From JBICHM01 sp043101835 (GTDB taxonomy: Bacteria > Planctomycetota > Phycisphaerae > Phycisphaerales > UBA1924), in NCBI GenBank assembly GCA_043101835.1, contig JBICHM010000172.1, positions 1 to 9,262 on the forward strand: a stretch of 9,262 bases of DNA, read 5' to 3'. The notes beneath the pieces are model-generated. The model was not told the origin of the DNA. It was given only the letters and a program-made list of their open reading frames with translations, and did no database searches. A program made the position numbers and the translations under genes. This document shows, piece after piece, positions 1 to 8,731 of this stretch (the first letter of the stretch is position 1; each line of letters opens with the position of its first letter).

Positions 1-1485
1 CTCGTGTGCGTGGACGTCACAACGGGCGAGGCGGAGCGGATCACCGACGGGTTTCGGAGCTACGGCGGCGCGACGCTGTCGCCCGACGGCTCGATGATCG
101 CGTTCGTGGACACACCCCGGACCGGCACGCATCCGGACCGGTACACGCGCAGCGCCGTGTACCTCATGGACGCGGACGGCTCGGATGTGCGCCCGGTGCT
201 CGACGCCCCGGATCGTTCCTTCTCGAGCCCCGAATGGCTGTCGGACGGGCGCGGGCTGGTGGTGTCGTGGTCGGTGGCGACGGATCCGGAGCGGTGGGGA
301 TTCCAGTCTCAGCTTGCGACGGTGCGCCTCGACGGGAGCGGCTTCGCGAGCCTGACCGACGACTGGCCCTCCGGCGCAGGCGGCGCGATCATCGACGGAG
401 ACAGCGTGTGGTTCTCGTCGGCGTGGGAAGGGACCTTCCCGTTGAAGCGCTTGACCATCGACGGCCGGATCATGCAGACGATGTTCGACGACGACGCGGG
501 CGTGCGGACGTTTGATGTCGAAGGCGGCACGGTGGTCGCGGCGATCACGACGATCGAGAGCCCGAGCGAACTGTATGTGGTGCGACCCGACGCGCACGCC
601 GAGAAGCTCACCTCGCTGAACGGCTGGATCGAGGACCGGATCATCAGCCGCCCGAGCGAGCATTGGGTGGAGCGTCCGGACGGCACGCGCGTGCAGTACT
701 GGGTGATGGCGCCGACGAACGCGGATGCGGGCGCGTCGTATCCGACGGTGCTCGAGATGCACGGCGGGCCGAGCGCGATGTGGGGCCCGGGCGAGGCGAG
801 CATGTGGCACGAGTTCCAGCTGCTCGCGTCCTGGGGCTACGGCGTGGTGTACAGCAACCCGCGCGGGTCGAGCGGCTACGGGCGGGAGTTTCAGGCAGCG
901 AACTATCGGGACTGGGGCTTCGGTCCGCAGGGCGATGTGCTTGCGGCGCTCGATGACGCGGCGGCGCGGTACGGCTGGATCGACACCGACCGGCTGTTCC
1001 TGACCGGCGGTTCGTACGCGGGGTATCTCACGGCGTGGATCGTCTCGCAGGATCACCGCTTCAAGGCCGCGGTCGCGCAGCGGGGTGTATATGACCTCGA
1101 CACCTTCTTTGGCGAGGGGAATGCGTGGCGTCTCGTGCCGTGGGCGTTCGGCGGGTATCCGTGGGAGGAGGCGCCGGGCGCGGTGCTGGAGCGGGAGTCG
1201 CCCTTTACCTATGTGGACCAGATCGACACGCCGCTGCTGATCATGCACGCCAGCCAGGACCTGCGCACCGGCGTGATGCAGAGCCAGATGCTGTACCGCG
1301 CGCTCAAGGTGCTCGAGAAGCCGGTGGAATATGTGCGTTATCCGGGCGCCGGGCACGACCTGTCGCGTAGCGGCCGGCCGAAGCAGCGGATGGACCGCCT
1401 GAACCGGATCGTGGAGTTCTTCGAGCGCTACGCGGACAACGAGCGGCCTGCCCCGGTGCAGGCGTCGAGCGAGGGAGGCGAATGA
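1..1485 (+). CDS. S9-family prolyl oligopeptidase-type serine peptidase (5' end missing)
   Basis: This is an alpha/beta-hydrolase peptidase of the S9 family (prolyl oligopeptidase / acylaminoacyl-peptidase type), expected to cleave short peptides. The frame is open from the first base, so the start lies upstream; counting from the GTG at 4, 493 residues are visible. Residues 1-200 have beta-propeller-like blades with SPDG-type turns (LSPDG near 25). The catalytic domain starts near 225. It shows the HGGPSAMWG segment (253-261), nucleophile motif GGSYAGY with Ser337, Asp419 in HASQD, and His451 in GAGHDLS, followed by the family-typical RSGRP..R tail. S9C-type enzymes are usually 600-700 residues, so roughly 150-200 residues are missing, including any signal peptide; cellular location cannot be judged. 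The stop overlaps (ATGA) one possible start of the dipeptidase gene. The family call is firm; the exact subtype and substrate are not. Confidence 0.93.
   Translation, partial: LVCVDVTTGEAERITDGFRSYGGATLSPDGSMIAFVDTPRTGTHPDRYTRSAVYLMDADGSDVRPVLDAPDRSFSSPEWLSDGRGLVVSWSVATDPERWGFQSQLATVRLDGSGFASLTDDWPSGAGGAIIDGDSVWFSSAWEGTFPLKRLTIDGRIMQTMFDDDAGVRTFDVEGGTVVAAITTIESPSELYVVRPDAHAEKLTSLNGWIEDRIISRPSEHWVERPDGTRVQYWVMAPTNADAGASYPTVLEMHGGPSAMWGPGEASMWHEFQLLASWGYGVVYSNPRGSSGYGREFQAANYRDWGFGPQGDVLAALDDAAARYGWIDTDRLFLTGGSYAGYLTAWIVSQDHRFKAAVAQRGVYDLDTFFGEGNAWRLVPWAFGGYPWEEAPGAVLERESPFTYVDQIDTPLLIMHASQDLRTGVMQSQMLYRALKVLEKPVEYVRYPGAGHDLSRSGRPKQRMDRLNRIVEFFERYADNERPAPVQASSEGGE
1473..1478 (+). promoter_or_regulatory. 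Shine-Dalgarno site for the longer dipeptidase start
   Basis: GGGAGG sits inside the last codons of the S9 peptidase, 6 nt before the ATG at 1485 and 3 nt before the ATG at 1482. It supports translational coupling of the two peptidase genes if the longer dipeptidase form is made. Confidence 0.5.
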
Positions 1486-1493
1486 TGCGGATC

Positions 1494-1525
1494 TTCACCG
1501 CTGAGGCGCGTAGCGCGAGGAGGAA
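1494..1525 (+). repeat. Possible dispersed-repeat-like segment between the two dipeptidase starts
   Basis: From TTCACCG to GAGGAA, this 32-nt stretch reads FTAEARSARRN in the dipeptidase frame. It resembles, from memory, the TTCACCGCGGAGGCGC...-type strings (TAEARRTRR-like peptides) scattered through many bacterial genomes, planctomycetes included. Only one copy is seen here, so calling it a repeat rests on recall and not on the window. Confidence 0.22.
1518..1523 (+). promoter_or_regulatory. Shine-Dalgarno site deciding the dipeptidase start at 1530
   Basis: A perfect AGGAGG lies 6 nt before the ATG at 1530, which opens a standard signal peptide. This is the main reason for preferring 1530 over the in-frame ATGs at 1482 and 1485. 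Confidence 0.6.
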
Positions 1526-1529
1526 TGGC

Positions 1530-2822
1530 ATGGATTGGAAGCGCGTGCTGGGATTCGCCGCGGCGCTGGTCGTGACGGGCGCCCTCTCGCCATCGGCGTT
1601 CGCGCAGGACGAGGACCCGCTGGTCGAACGCGCTCGCGAGATCCTGCGTTCGGCGCCCCTGATCGACGGGCACAACGACACGCCGGGGCAGTATCTCTGG
1701 CGGGTCGAGAACCGGGTCAGCGAACTGGATCTCACGAAGAGCACGGCGGATCTCGACCCCTTCATGCACACGGATATTCCGCGCCTGCGCGCCGGCGGCG
1801 TCGGAGCGCAGTTCTGGTCGGTATACATCCCGGCGAGCGACACGGGGAGCCGGCCGGGCGACGTGCGCCGCGTCGCCGAGCAGATCGATGTCGTGAAGCG
1901 CATGGCGCGCGCGTACCCGGAGCACCTCGCGCTCGCGTATACGGCGGACGACATCGAACGGATTGCACGAAGCGGGCGGATCGCCTCGCTGATCGGCATG
2001 GAGGGTGGGCAGTCGATCGAGGCGTCGCTCGGCGCCCTGCGCCAGCTGTACGACCTCGGCGCCCGATACATGACGCTCACGCACTCGCTGAACACGGAGT
2101 GGGCGGACTCGGCGACGGACGATCGCGAGTTCGGCGGGCTCACCGAGTTCGGCGAGGAGGTCGTTCGTGAGATGAACCGGCTCGGAATGCTGGTGGATCT
2201 CTCGCACGTGTCGCCGGAGACGATGCACGATGCGCTGGATGTCGCCGAGGCGCCGGTGATCTTCAGCCATTCGTCGGCGCGCGCCGTGTGCGACCACCCG
2301 CGCAACGTGCCCGATGATGTGCTGACGCGCGTGCGTGAGACGCAGGGCCTGGTGATGGTGACCTTTGTGCCGGTCTTCGTCAGCGAGGAGCTGCGCGTGT
2401 GGTACGAGGCGTATCAGGCGGAGCGCGAGCGCCTGCGCGAGGCCGGGCTGGAGGGCGATGCCTTCGACCGCGAGGTCGCGGCGCACCGCGCCGCCAACCC
2501 GGCGCCGGAGGCGACGCTTGTGGACGTGGCCGACCACATCGACCACATCCGCGACATCGCGGGAATCGAGTGCATCGGCATCGGCGGCGACTACGACGGC
2601 GTCGGGTCGCTGCCCGCCGGGCTGGAGGATGTCTCGACGTACCCGGCCCTCTTCGCCGAGCTCCTGCGCCGGGGGTACACGGAGGAGGAACTGCGGATGA
2701 TCGCCGGCGGCAACGCGCTGCGCGTGATGCGGGAGGCCGAGGACGTCGCCCGGCGTCTGCAGCGGGAGCGAGGGCCATCGGAGATGCTGTACGAGCCGCC
2801 CGCCTCTGGCGCGGTCGAGTAG
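1530..2822 (+). CDS. M19 (renal-type) zinc dipeptidase, exported
   Basis: This is a membrane dipeptidase family (M19) enzyme, a binuclear-zinc TIM-barrel peptidase that cleaves dipeptides, in this family often including ones with a D-residue at the C-terminus. Counting from the ATG at 1530, metal-ligand motifs are all present: GHND with His48 and Asp50, GMEGG with Glu158, LSHVS with His226, FSHSSAR with His247, and GGDYDG with Asp354/Asp356. The start at 1530 gives a compact signal peptide: basic MDWKR, hydrophobic LGFAAALVVTGAL, and an AFA-Q cleavage site, so periplasmic or secreted. An AGGAGG lies 6 nt upstream of this ATG. An alternative start at 1482 or 1485 adds up to 16 residues, overlaps the peptidase stop, and has GGGAGG at 1473-1478. 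About 430 residues fits a bacterial M19 enzyme. Co-directional with the upstream peptidase, it could finish digestion of peptides that enzyme releases (inference). Confidence 0.95.
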   Translation: MDWKRVLGFAAALVVTGALSPSAFAQDEDPLVERAREILRSAPLIDGHNDTPGQYLWRVENRVSELDLTKSTADLDPFMHTDIPRLRAGGVGAQFWSVYIPASDTGSRPGDVRRVAEQIDVVKRMARAYPEHLALAYTADDIERIARSGRIASLIGMEGGQSIEASLGALRQLYDLGARYMTLTHSLNTEWADSATDDREFGGLTEFGEEVVREMNRLGMLVDLSHVSPETMHDALDVAEAPVIFSHSSARAVCDHPRNVPDDVLTRVRETQGLVMVTFVPVFVSEELRVWYEAYQAERERLREAGLEGDAFDREVAAHRAANPAPEATLVDVADHIDHIRDIAGIECIGIGGDYDGVGSLPAGLEDVSTYPALFAELLRRGYTEEELRMIAGGNALRVMREAEDVARRLQRERGPSEMLYEPPASGAVE

Positions 2823-2839
2823 GCAGAGGAGTAGCGGAA

Positions 2840-2860
2840 CGGGCCGGGAGGGTCGGGCCG
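2840..2860 (+). repeat. CGGGCCG direct repeat upstream of the ABC gene
   Basis: CGGGCCG occurs at 2840-2846 and again at 2854-2860, 14 nt apart, just before the candidate -10 box in the 54-nt gap between the dipeptidase and the transporter. It could be a binding site or chance in GC-rich DNA. No inverted-repeat terminator was seen in this gap. Confidence 0.25.
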
Positions 2861-2863
2861 CGC

Positions 2864-2869
2864 TACAGT
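2864..2869 (+). promoter_or_regulatory. Candidate -10 box directly before the ABC transporter start
   Basis: TACAGT fits the TAnnnT -10 pattern and ends 7 nt before the ATG at 2877. Transcription from it would start at or next to the ATG, giving a leaderless or nearly leaderless message. No well-spaced Shine-Dalgarno precedes this ATG (the nearest purine run, GGGAGG, is about 25 nt away), which fits a leaderless start. No convincing -35 box was seen. Confidence 0.35.
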
Positions 2870-2876
2870 CACCACT

Positions 2877-4820
<1,944 letters not shown>

Positions 4821-4827
4821 TCGATCC

Positions 4828-7215
4828 GTGATCCCTCGACATCGACGCTGGCGGCGGCTCGTGCGAATCGGCGGCGTGCTGGCCACGCTCGCGGCGCTGA
4901 CACTCGTCGTAGGGCTGCTGGTCGCCTGGCGCACGATGCTGCGCTCGCTGCCCCGGGACACGGGCGAACTCGCGCTCGCCGGGCTCTCGGCGCCGGTGAC
5001 CGTCGAACGCGACGCGCTCGGCTCGCCGACGATCACGGGCGCAACACTGCTCGACGCGGCTCGCGCGCAGGGCTTCGTCGATGCGCAGGAGCGGTTTTTT
5101 CAGATGGATCTGGCGCGCCGGTACGCGGCGGGCGAGTTGTCGGGGCTGCTCGGCCGAGCTGCGCTCGCGACAGATCGGGGCATGGCGCGCTATCTCTTCC
5201 GCGACAAGGCGGAACTGCTGATCGGCGGGCTGCCTGCGCATCACCAGCGCCTGCTCGAGGCGTACGGGGCCGGCGTGAACGCGGGCCTTGCCGATCTGCG
5301 GGCGAATCCGCCGGAGTACTACGCGCTCCGCGCGGCGCCTGAGGCGTGGCGCCCAGAAGACAGTCTGCTCGCCATGTACACGATGTTCCGTGGCCTGAAC
5401 TTCAACGACCGCGCCGAGCTGTCGCTCGGCGTCATGCGCGATGCGCTGCCGGAGGCGCTCTTCGAGTTCCTCACCCCGGACCACGCGCGCGATGACGCCC
5501 CGATTCTCGTGCCGGATCCCGATGCAGACGCCGCGCTGCGGGCTTCGGTCCCGATTCCCGGGCCCGATGTGATCGACCTGCGCATCGGCGCAGCGGCGCC
5601 GACAGACGGACCGATCATCGAAGAGCCGCCGAAGCCGGTCGGATCGAACAACTTCGCCATCGCCGGCTCGCGCACGCCTGATGGGCGGGCGATCATCGCA
5701 AACGACATGCATCTCGGCCTCAGCGCGCCCGGCACGTGGCGGCGTGTGACGCTGCGCTGGGGCGATCGATTCGCGACCGGTGTCTCGCTGCCCGGTGTGC
5801 CGGGGATCGTGGCGGGCAGCAACGGTCGCGTCGCCTGGGGCTTCACGAACGTCTACGGCGACTTCCAGGACTTCCGGATCGTCGAGTTCGATCCCGAGGA
5901 CCCGACGCGCTTCCGCACGGCGTCGGACTGGGGCACGGTGACGGAGGTCATCGCGGAGATCCCGATCAAAGGGGACGCGTCAGAGCGCCAAGTGTTCCGC
6001 GCGACGAGCTTCGGCACGGTGATCGAGGAGGACCATCGCGGGCGCCCGATGGTGCTCGCGTGGCCGGCGCTCGAGCCGGACAAGACGAATCTCGCTGTGC
6101 TCGACATGCTCACAGTGGACGATGTCGACGGGGCGGTCGCGGTGGCGCGGGCATGGTACGGCCCGGCGCAGAATGTGCTCATCGCGGGCGCGGACGGGCG
6201 CATCGCGTGGGTGATGTCGGGCTGGCTTCCCAACCGCGATGGGTACGATGGGCGCACGCCGACGTTTGCGACCGAGCGCCGCTGGCGCGGCGCGCTGGAC
6301 GAATCGCTGCGTCCGGTGGTCGTCGATCCGCCGTCCGGCGCGCTCTTCACGGCGAACAACCGGACGGTCGGCTTGCCGCAGTCGCGACGGTTCGGACGCG
6401 AATGGGCGCAGGGTGACCGCGCGGGGCGGATCGGCGCCGTGCTCGCCGAGCGTCCGACCATGACCGAGGCGGATCTGCTCACGCTGCAGCTCGATACGCG
6501 CGTGGCGGGCTACGACGTGTGGCGCGATCTGGCCCTCACCGCGGCTGACGCGGCGGCGATGCATGATGCGAGGTCGCTCATCGACTCGTGGAACGGACAT
6601 GCGGACGCAGACCAGATCGGCTACCGACTGATTCGCGCGTTTCGGTCCGACTGCATGGATCGCGTGCTGGAGCCGCTGCTGGCGCCGTGCCTGGAGCTCG
6701 ATGCGGGGTTCCGCTATCGCTGGTCGCTCGCGGAGGAGCCGGCGCTGCGCCTCCTCGAGGCGCGTCCGTCGCACCTGCTCCATCCCTCGTACGACTCGTG
6801 GGATGCGCTGCTCGAAGCATCGATCCGTGAGGCCTGGGCATCGCTCGAACGGGGCGATCTGCCGGTCGATGCGCCCTGGGGAGCGGCGAACGCCACGGCG
6901 ATCCGGCACCCGCTGACTGCGGCGGCGCCGGCGCTCCGTCCGTTCCTCTCGTGGCTGCTCGATATGCCACGCGATACGCAGCCCGGCGACGTCGGCGCGG
7001 TGCGCGTGGCGCGACCGGGATTCGGCGCGAGCGAACGCTTCGTCATCAGCCCGGGGCACGAGGAAGACGCGATGCTCCATCTGCCCACCGGCAACAGCGG
7101 GCACCCGCTCAGCCCGCATTACGCCGATCAGTACCCCGAGTGGCTCGCCGGTCACGCCACCCCCCTGTTGCCGGGCGATACGGTGTCGAGCTTCACACTG
7201 ACGCCGGCCGAGTGA
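4828..7215 (+). CDS. Penicillin acylase family (S45) Ntn-hydrolase, membrane-anchored
   Basis: This 795-residue enzyme belongs to the S45 family, which hydrolyses amides such as penicillins, N-acyl-homoserine lactones or other acylated amino compounds after self-cleavage into two chains. A basic start (MIPRHRRWRR) is followed by one hydrophobic segment at 14-34 without an obvious Ala-X-Ala site, so it is probably anchored in the inner membrane facing the periplasm. The alpha-chain motif QGFVDAQERFFQMDL is at 81-95. The autoprocessing and nucleophile Ser273 lies in GSNNFAIAGSR (272-282), giving a beta chain of about 523 residues. FTANNR supplies a candidate oxyanion Asn at 510/511, about 238 residues after Ser273, close to the spacing in E. 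coli penicillin G acylase. The LPTGNSGHPLSPHY block (752-765) is the family's C-terminal signature. It follows the ABC gene by 7 nt and is probably co-transcribed. Substrate cannot be inferred. Confidence 0.94.
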   Translation: MIPRHRRWRRLVRIGGVLATLAALTLVVGLLVAWRTMLRSLPRDTGELALAGLSAPVTVERDALGSPTITGATLLDAARAQGFVDAQERFFQMDLARRYAAGELSGLLGRAALATDRGMARYLFRDKAELLIGGLPAHHQRLLEAYGAGVNAGLADLRANPPEYYALRAAPEAWRPEDSLLAMYTMFRGLNFNDRAELSLGVMRDALPEALFEFLTPDHARDDAPILVPDPDADAALRASVPIPGPDVIDLRIGAAAPTDGPIIEEPPKPVGSNNFAIAGSRTPDGRAIIANDMHLGLSAPGTWRRVTLRWGDRFATGVSLPGVPGIVAGSNGRVAWGFTNVYGDFQDFRIVEFDPEDPTRFRTASDWGTVTEVIAEIPIKGDASERQVFRATSFGTVIEEDHRGRPMVLAWPALEPDKTNLAVLDMLTVDDVDGAVAVARAWYGPAQNVLIAGADGRIAWVMSGWLPNRDGYDGRTPTFATERRWRGALDESLRPVVVDPPSGALFTANNRTVGLPQSRRFGREWAQGDRAGRIGAVLAERPTMTEADLLTLQLDTRVAGYDVWRDLALTAADAAAMHDARSLIDSWNGHADADQIGYRLIRAFRSDCMDRVLEPLLAPCLELDAGFRYRWSLAEEPALRLLEARPSHLLHPSYDSWDALLEASIREAWASLERGDLPVDAPWGAANATAIRHPLTAAAPALRPFLSWLLDMPRDTQPGDVGAVRVARPGFGASERFVISPGHEEDAMLHLPTGNSGHPLSPHYADQYPEWLAGHATPLLPGDTVSSFTLTPAE

Positions 7216-7219
7216 TGCC

Positions 7220-8653
7220 TCAGAAACCGATGTCGCAGAGCAGCATCTGGCGCGGCTCGGTCATCTCTTCGATCATGCAGCGCGGGCCTTCGCGCCCGAG
7301 GCCGGACTGCTTGACGCCGCCGTAGGGCATGGCGTCGAGGCGCATCGACGGGACATCGTTGATGTTGACCCCGCCGACCTCGAGGGCGTCGAAGGCGCGG
7401 AACGCGCGCCGGATATCGCGCGTAAACACTCCCGCCTGCAGGCCGTAGGGGCTGTCGTCGGCGAGGCGAAGGGCCTCGTCAAAGTCGCGGCAGCGGGTGA
7501 CGCCGACGACGGGGCCGAAGATCTCTTCGCACGACACCTTCATGTCGGGCGTGACGGCGTCGAGCAGGGCCGGGCGGTAACTGCGCCCGTCGGCGCCGCC
7601 CTCGACGACGATGCGTGCGCCCGCCTGCTCGGCCTCGCCGACCCACGTCGCGATACGCTCCGGCGCATCGGCGTGGAAGAGCGGGCCGATGTCGGTGGCT
7701 TCGTCGAGCGGGTCGCCGACCCGCAGCGATCCGACGCGCGCGGCGAGGCGGGTGACGAGTTCCTCGGCGATCGCGTCGACCGCCAGCACGCGCTGCACGC
7801 TGATGCAGGACTGTCCGTTCGTGCCGTAGCCGCCGAGCATGACGCGATCGACGACGCGGTCGAGGTCGGCGGTCTCATCAACGATGCACGCGGCGTTGCC
7901 GCCGAGTTCGAGGTGCACGCGCTTGCGCCCGGCCTTCGACTTCAGCGCCCACCCGACCTTTGGCGAACCGGTGAAGGAGAGCATGGCGAAGCGTTCATCC
8001 GTGGTGAGCGGATCGCGCGCATCGCCCTCGACGGGGGTGAGGCTCCAGGATCCGGCGGGCAGGTCGCACTCGGCGAGGATCTCCGCGAGCATCCAGACGG
8101 CGACGGACGCCTGCGTATCAGGCTTGAGGACGAATGGGCAGCCGCAGGCGATTGCGGGGCCGACCTTGTGCGCGGCGAGATTGAGCGGGAAGTTGAAGGG
8201 CACGATGAAGGAGCACGCGCCGACGGGCACGGGCCGGATGATGGCGTGGTGGCGTTCGCCGCGTGCGGAGCCGTCGAGCGGCATCCACGCGCCCTCGATG
8301 CGTTCGGCCTCCTGCGCGGAGAGGCGGAATGTCTCGACGGCGCGGGCCACCTCGCCGCGGGCGTCCTTCAGCGTCTTGCCGACCTCGATCGCCATTGCGC
8401 GAGCGAACTCGTCGGACCGTTCGTCGATGCGGCGCGTGATGTGCTCGAGCGCCTCACGCCGGCGCCACGCCGGGAGGTGACGCAGCGGTTCACGCGCGTC
8501 GTGGGCGGCGGCGATCGCGCGCTCCATGTGCTCGGCGGTGGCGAGGGCGATCTCTCGGAAAACGTCGCCGGTGTGCTTGGCGACGACGGTGTCGGTCGCG
8601 CTCGACTCGGTGCGTTCGCCGGCGATGAAGAGGGGCAGGGTGTCGGTGGGCAT
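7220..8653 (-). CDS. NAD(P)-dependent aldehyde dehydrogenase
   Basis: This 477-residue protein of the aldehyde dehydrogenase superfamily oxidises an aldehyde to its acid in the cytoplasm. Counting from the ATG at 8653-8651, it has PFNFP with Asn154, cofactor Lys177 in LKPD, FTGS with Gly229/Ser230, general base Glu249 in LELGG, nucleophile Cys283 in GQSC, Glu377 in EEIFGP, and the C-terminal MPYGGVKQSGLGREG block. Length and all active-site residues are normal. Sequence style is closest, by eye, to the lactaldehyde / non-phosphorylating glyceraldehyde-3-phosphate / succinate-semialdehyde branch; the aldehyde is not identified. The start at 8653 is preferred because GGGAG lies 7 nt upstream and the protein aligns with the family from LPLFIAGE. 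An in-frame ATG at 8716 overlaps the hisD stop (ATGA) but would add 21 unfamily-like residues without a Shine-Dalgarno. The stop faces the acylase stop 4 nt away. Confidence 0.95.
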   Translation of the reverse strand: MPTDTLPLFIAGERTESSATDTVVAKHTGDVFREIALATAEHMERAIAAAHDAREPLRHLPAWRRREALEHITRRIDERSDEFARAMAIEVGKTLKDARGEVARAVETFRLSAQEAERIEGAWMPLDGSARGERHHAIIRPVPVGACSFIVPFNFPLNLAAHKVGPAIACGCPFVLKPDTQASVAVWMLAEILAECDLPAGSWSLTPVEGDARDPLTTDERFAMLSFTGSPKVGWALKSKAGRKRVHLELGGNAACIVDETADLDRVVDRVMLGGYGTNGQSCISVQRVLAVDAIAEELVTRLAARVGSLRVGDPLDEATDIGPLFHADAPERIATWVGEAEQAGARIVVEGGADGRSYRPALLDAVTPDMKVSCEEIFGPVVGVTRCRDFDEALRLADDSPYGLQAGVFTRDIRRAFRAFDALEVGGVNINDVPSMRLDAMPYGGVKQSGLGREGPRCMIEEMTEPRQMLLCDIGF

Positions 8654-8660
8654 GGCGGGG

Positions 8661-8665
8661 CTCCC
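8661..8665 (-). promoter_or_regulatory. Shine-Dalgarno site for the aldehyde dehydrogenase
   Basis: On the minus strand GGGAG (within GGAAGGGAG) lies 7 nt before the ATG at 8653-8651. It decides this start over the in-frame ATG at 8716. Confidence 0.6.
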
Positions 8666-8673
8666 TTCCGGTG

Positions 8674-8679
8674 ATCGTA
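8674..8679 (-). promoter_or_regulatory. Candidate -10 box before the aldehyde dehydrogenase
   Basis: On the minus strand TACGAT fits TAnnnT and lies in the 59-nt gap between hisD and the aldehyde dehydrogenase. The surrounding CTACGATCACC differs at only two bases from CTACAGTCACC before the ABC gene. It would place a transcript start just ahead of the GGAAGGGAG ribosome site. No clear -35 box was seen. Confidence 0.35.
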
Positions 8680-8710
8680 GAGGACTCGCCTCGCCTCCGT
8701 GGTGAAGGCC

Positions 8711-8731
8711 CGTCATGCGCTCGTCATGCGC
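8711..8731. repeat. 10-bp tandem duplication (11-bp period) at the hisD stop
   Basis: CGTCATGCGC occurs at 8711-8720 and again at 8722-8731, separated by one T. The hisD stop codon lies in one copy (8713-8715), as does the alternative ATG for the aldehyde dehydrogenase (8714-8716). Confidence 0.85.

Noticed and set aside
2823..2876. Possible terminator in the gap between dipeptidase and ABC genes.
   Set aside because: The GC-rich stretch contains direct, not inverted, repeats and no T tract follows.
5980..7155. Minus-strand open frame of 391 codons inside the acylase gene.
   Set aside because: Arg-rich composition, no domain, and fully antisense to a firmly identified acylase.
7673..8674. 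Plus-strand open frame of 333 codons opposite the aldehyde dehydrogenase.
   Set aside because: It is the mirror frame of a gene with all active-site residues intact; the product is Gly/Ala/Glu/Arg-biased and matches no family.
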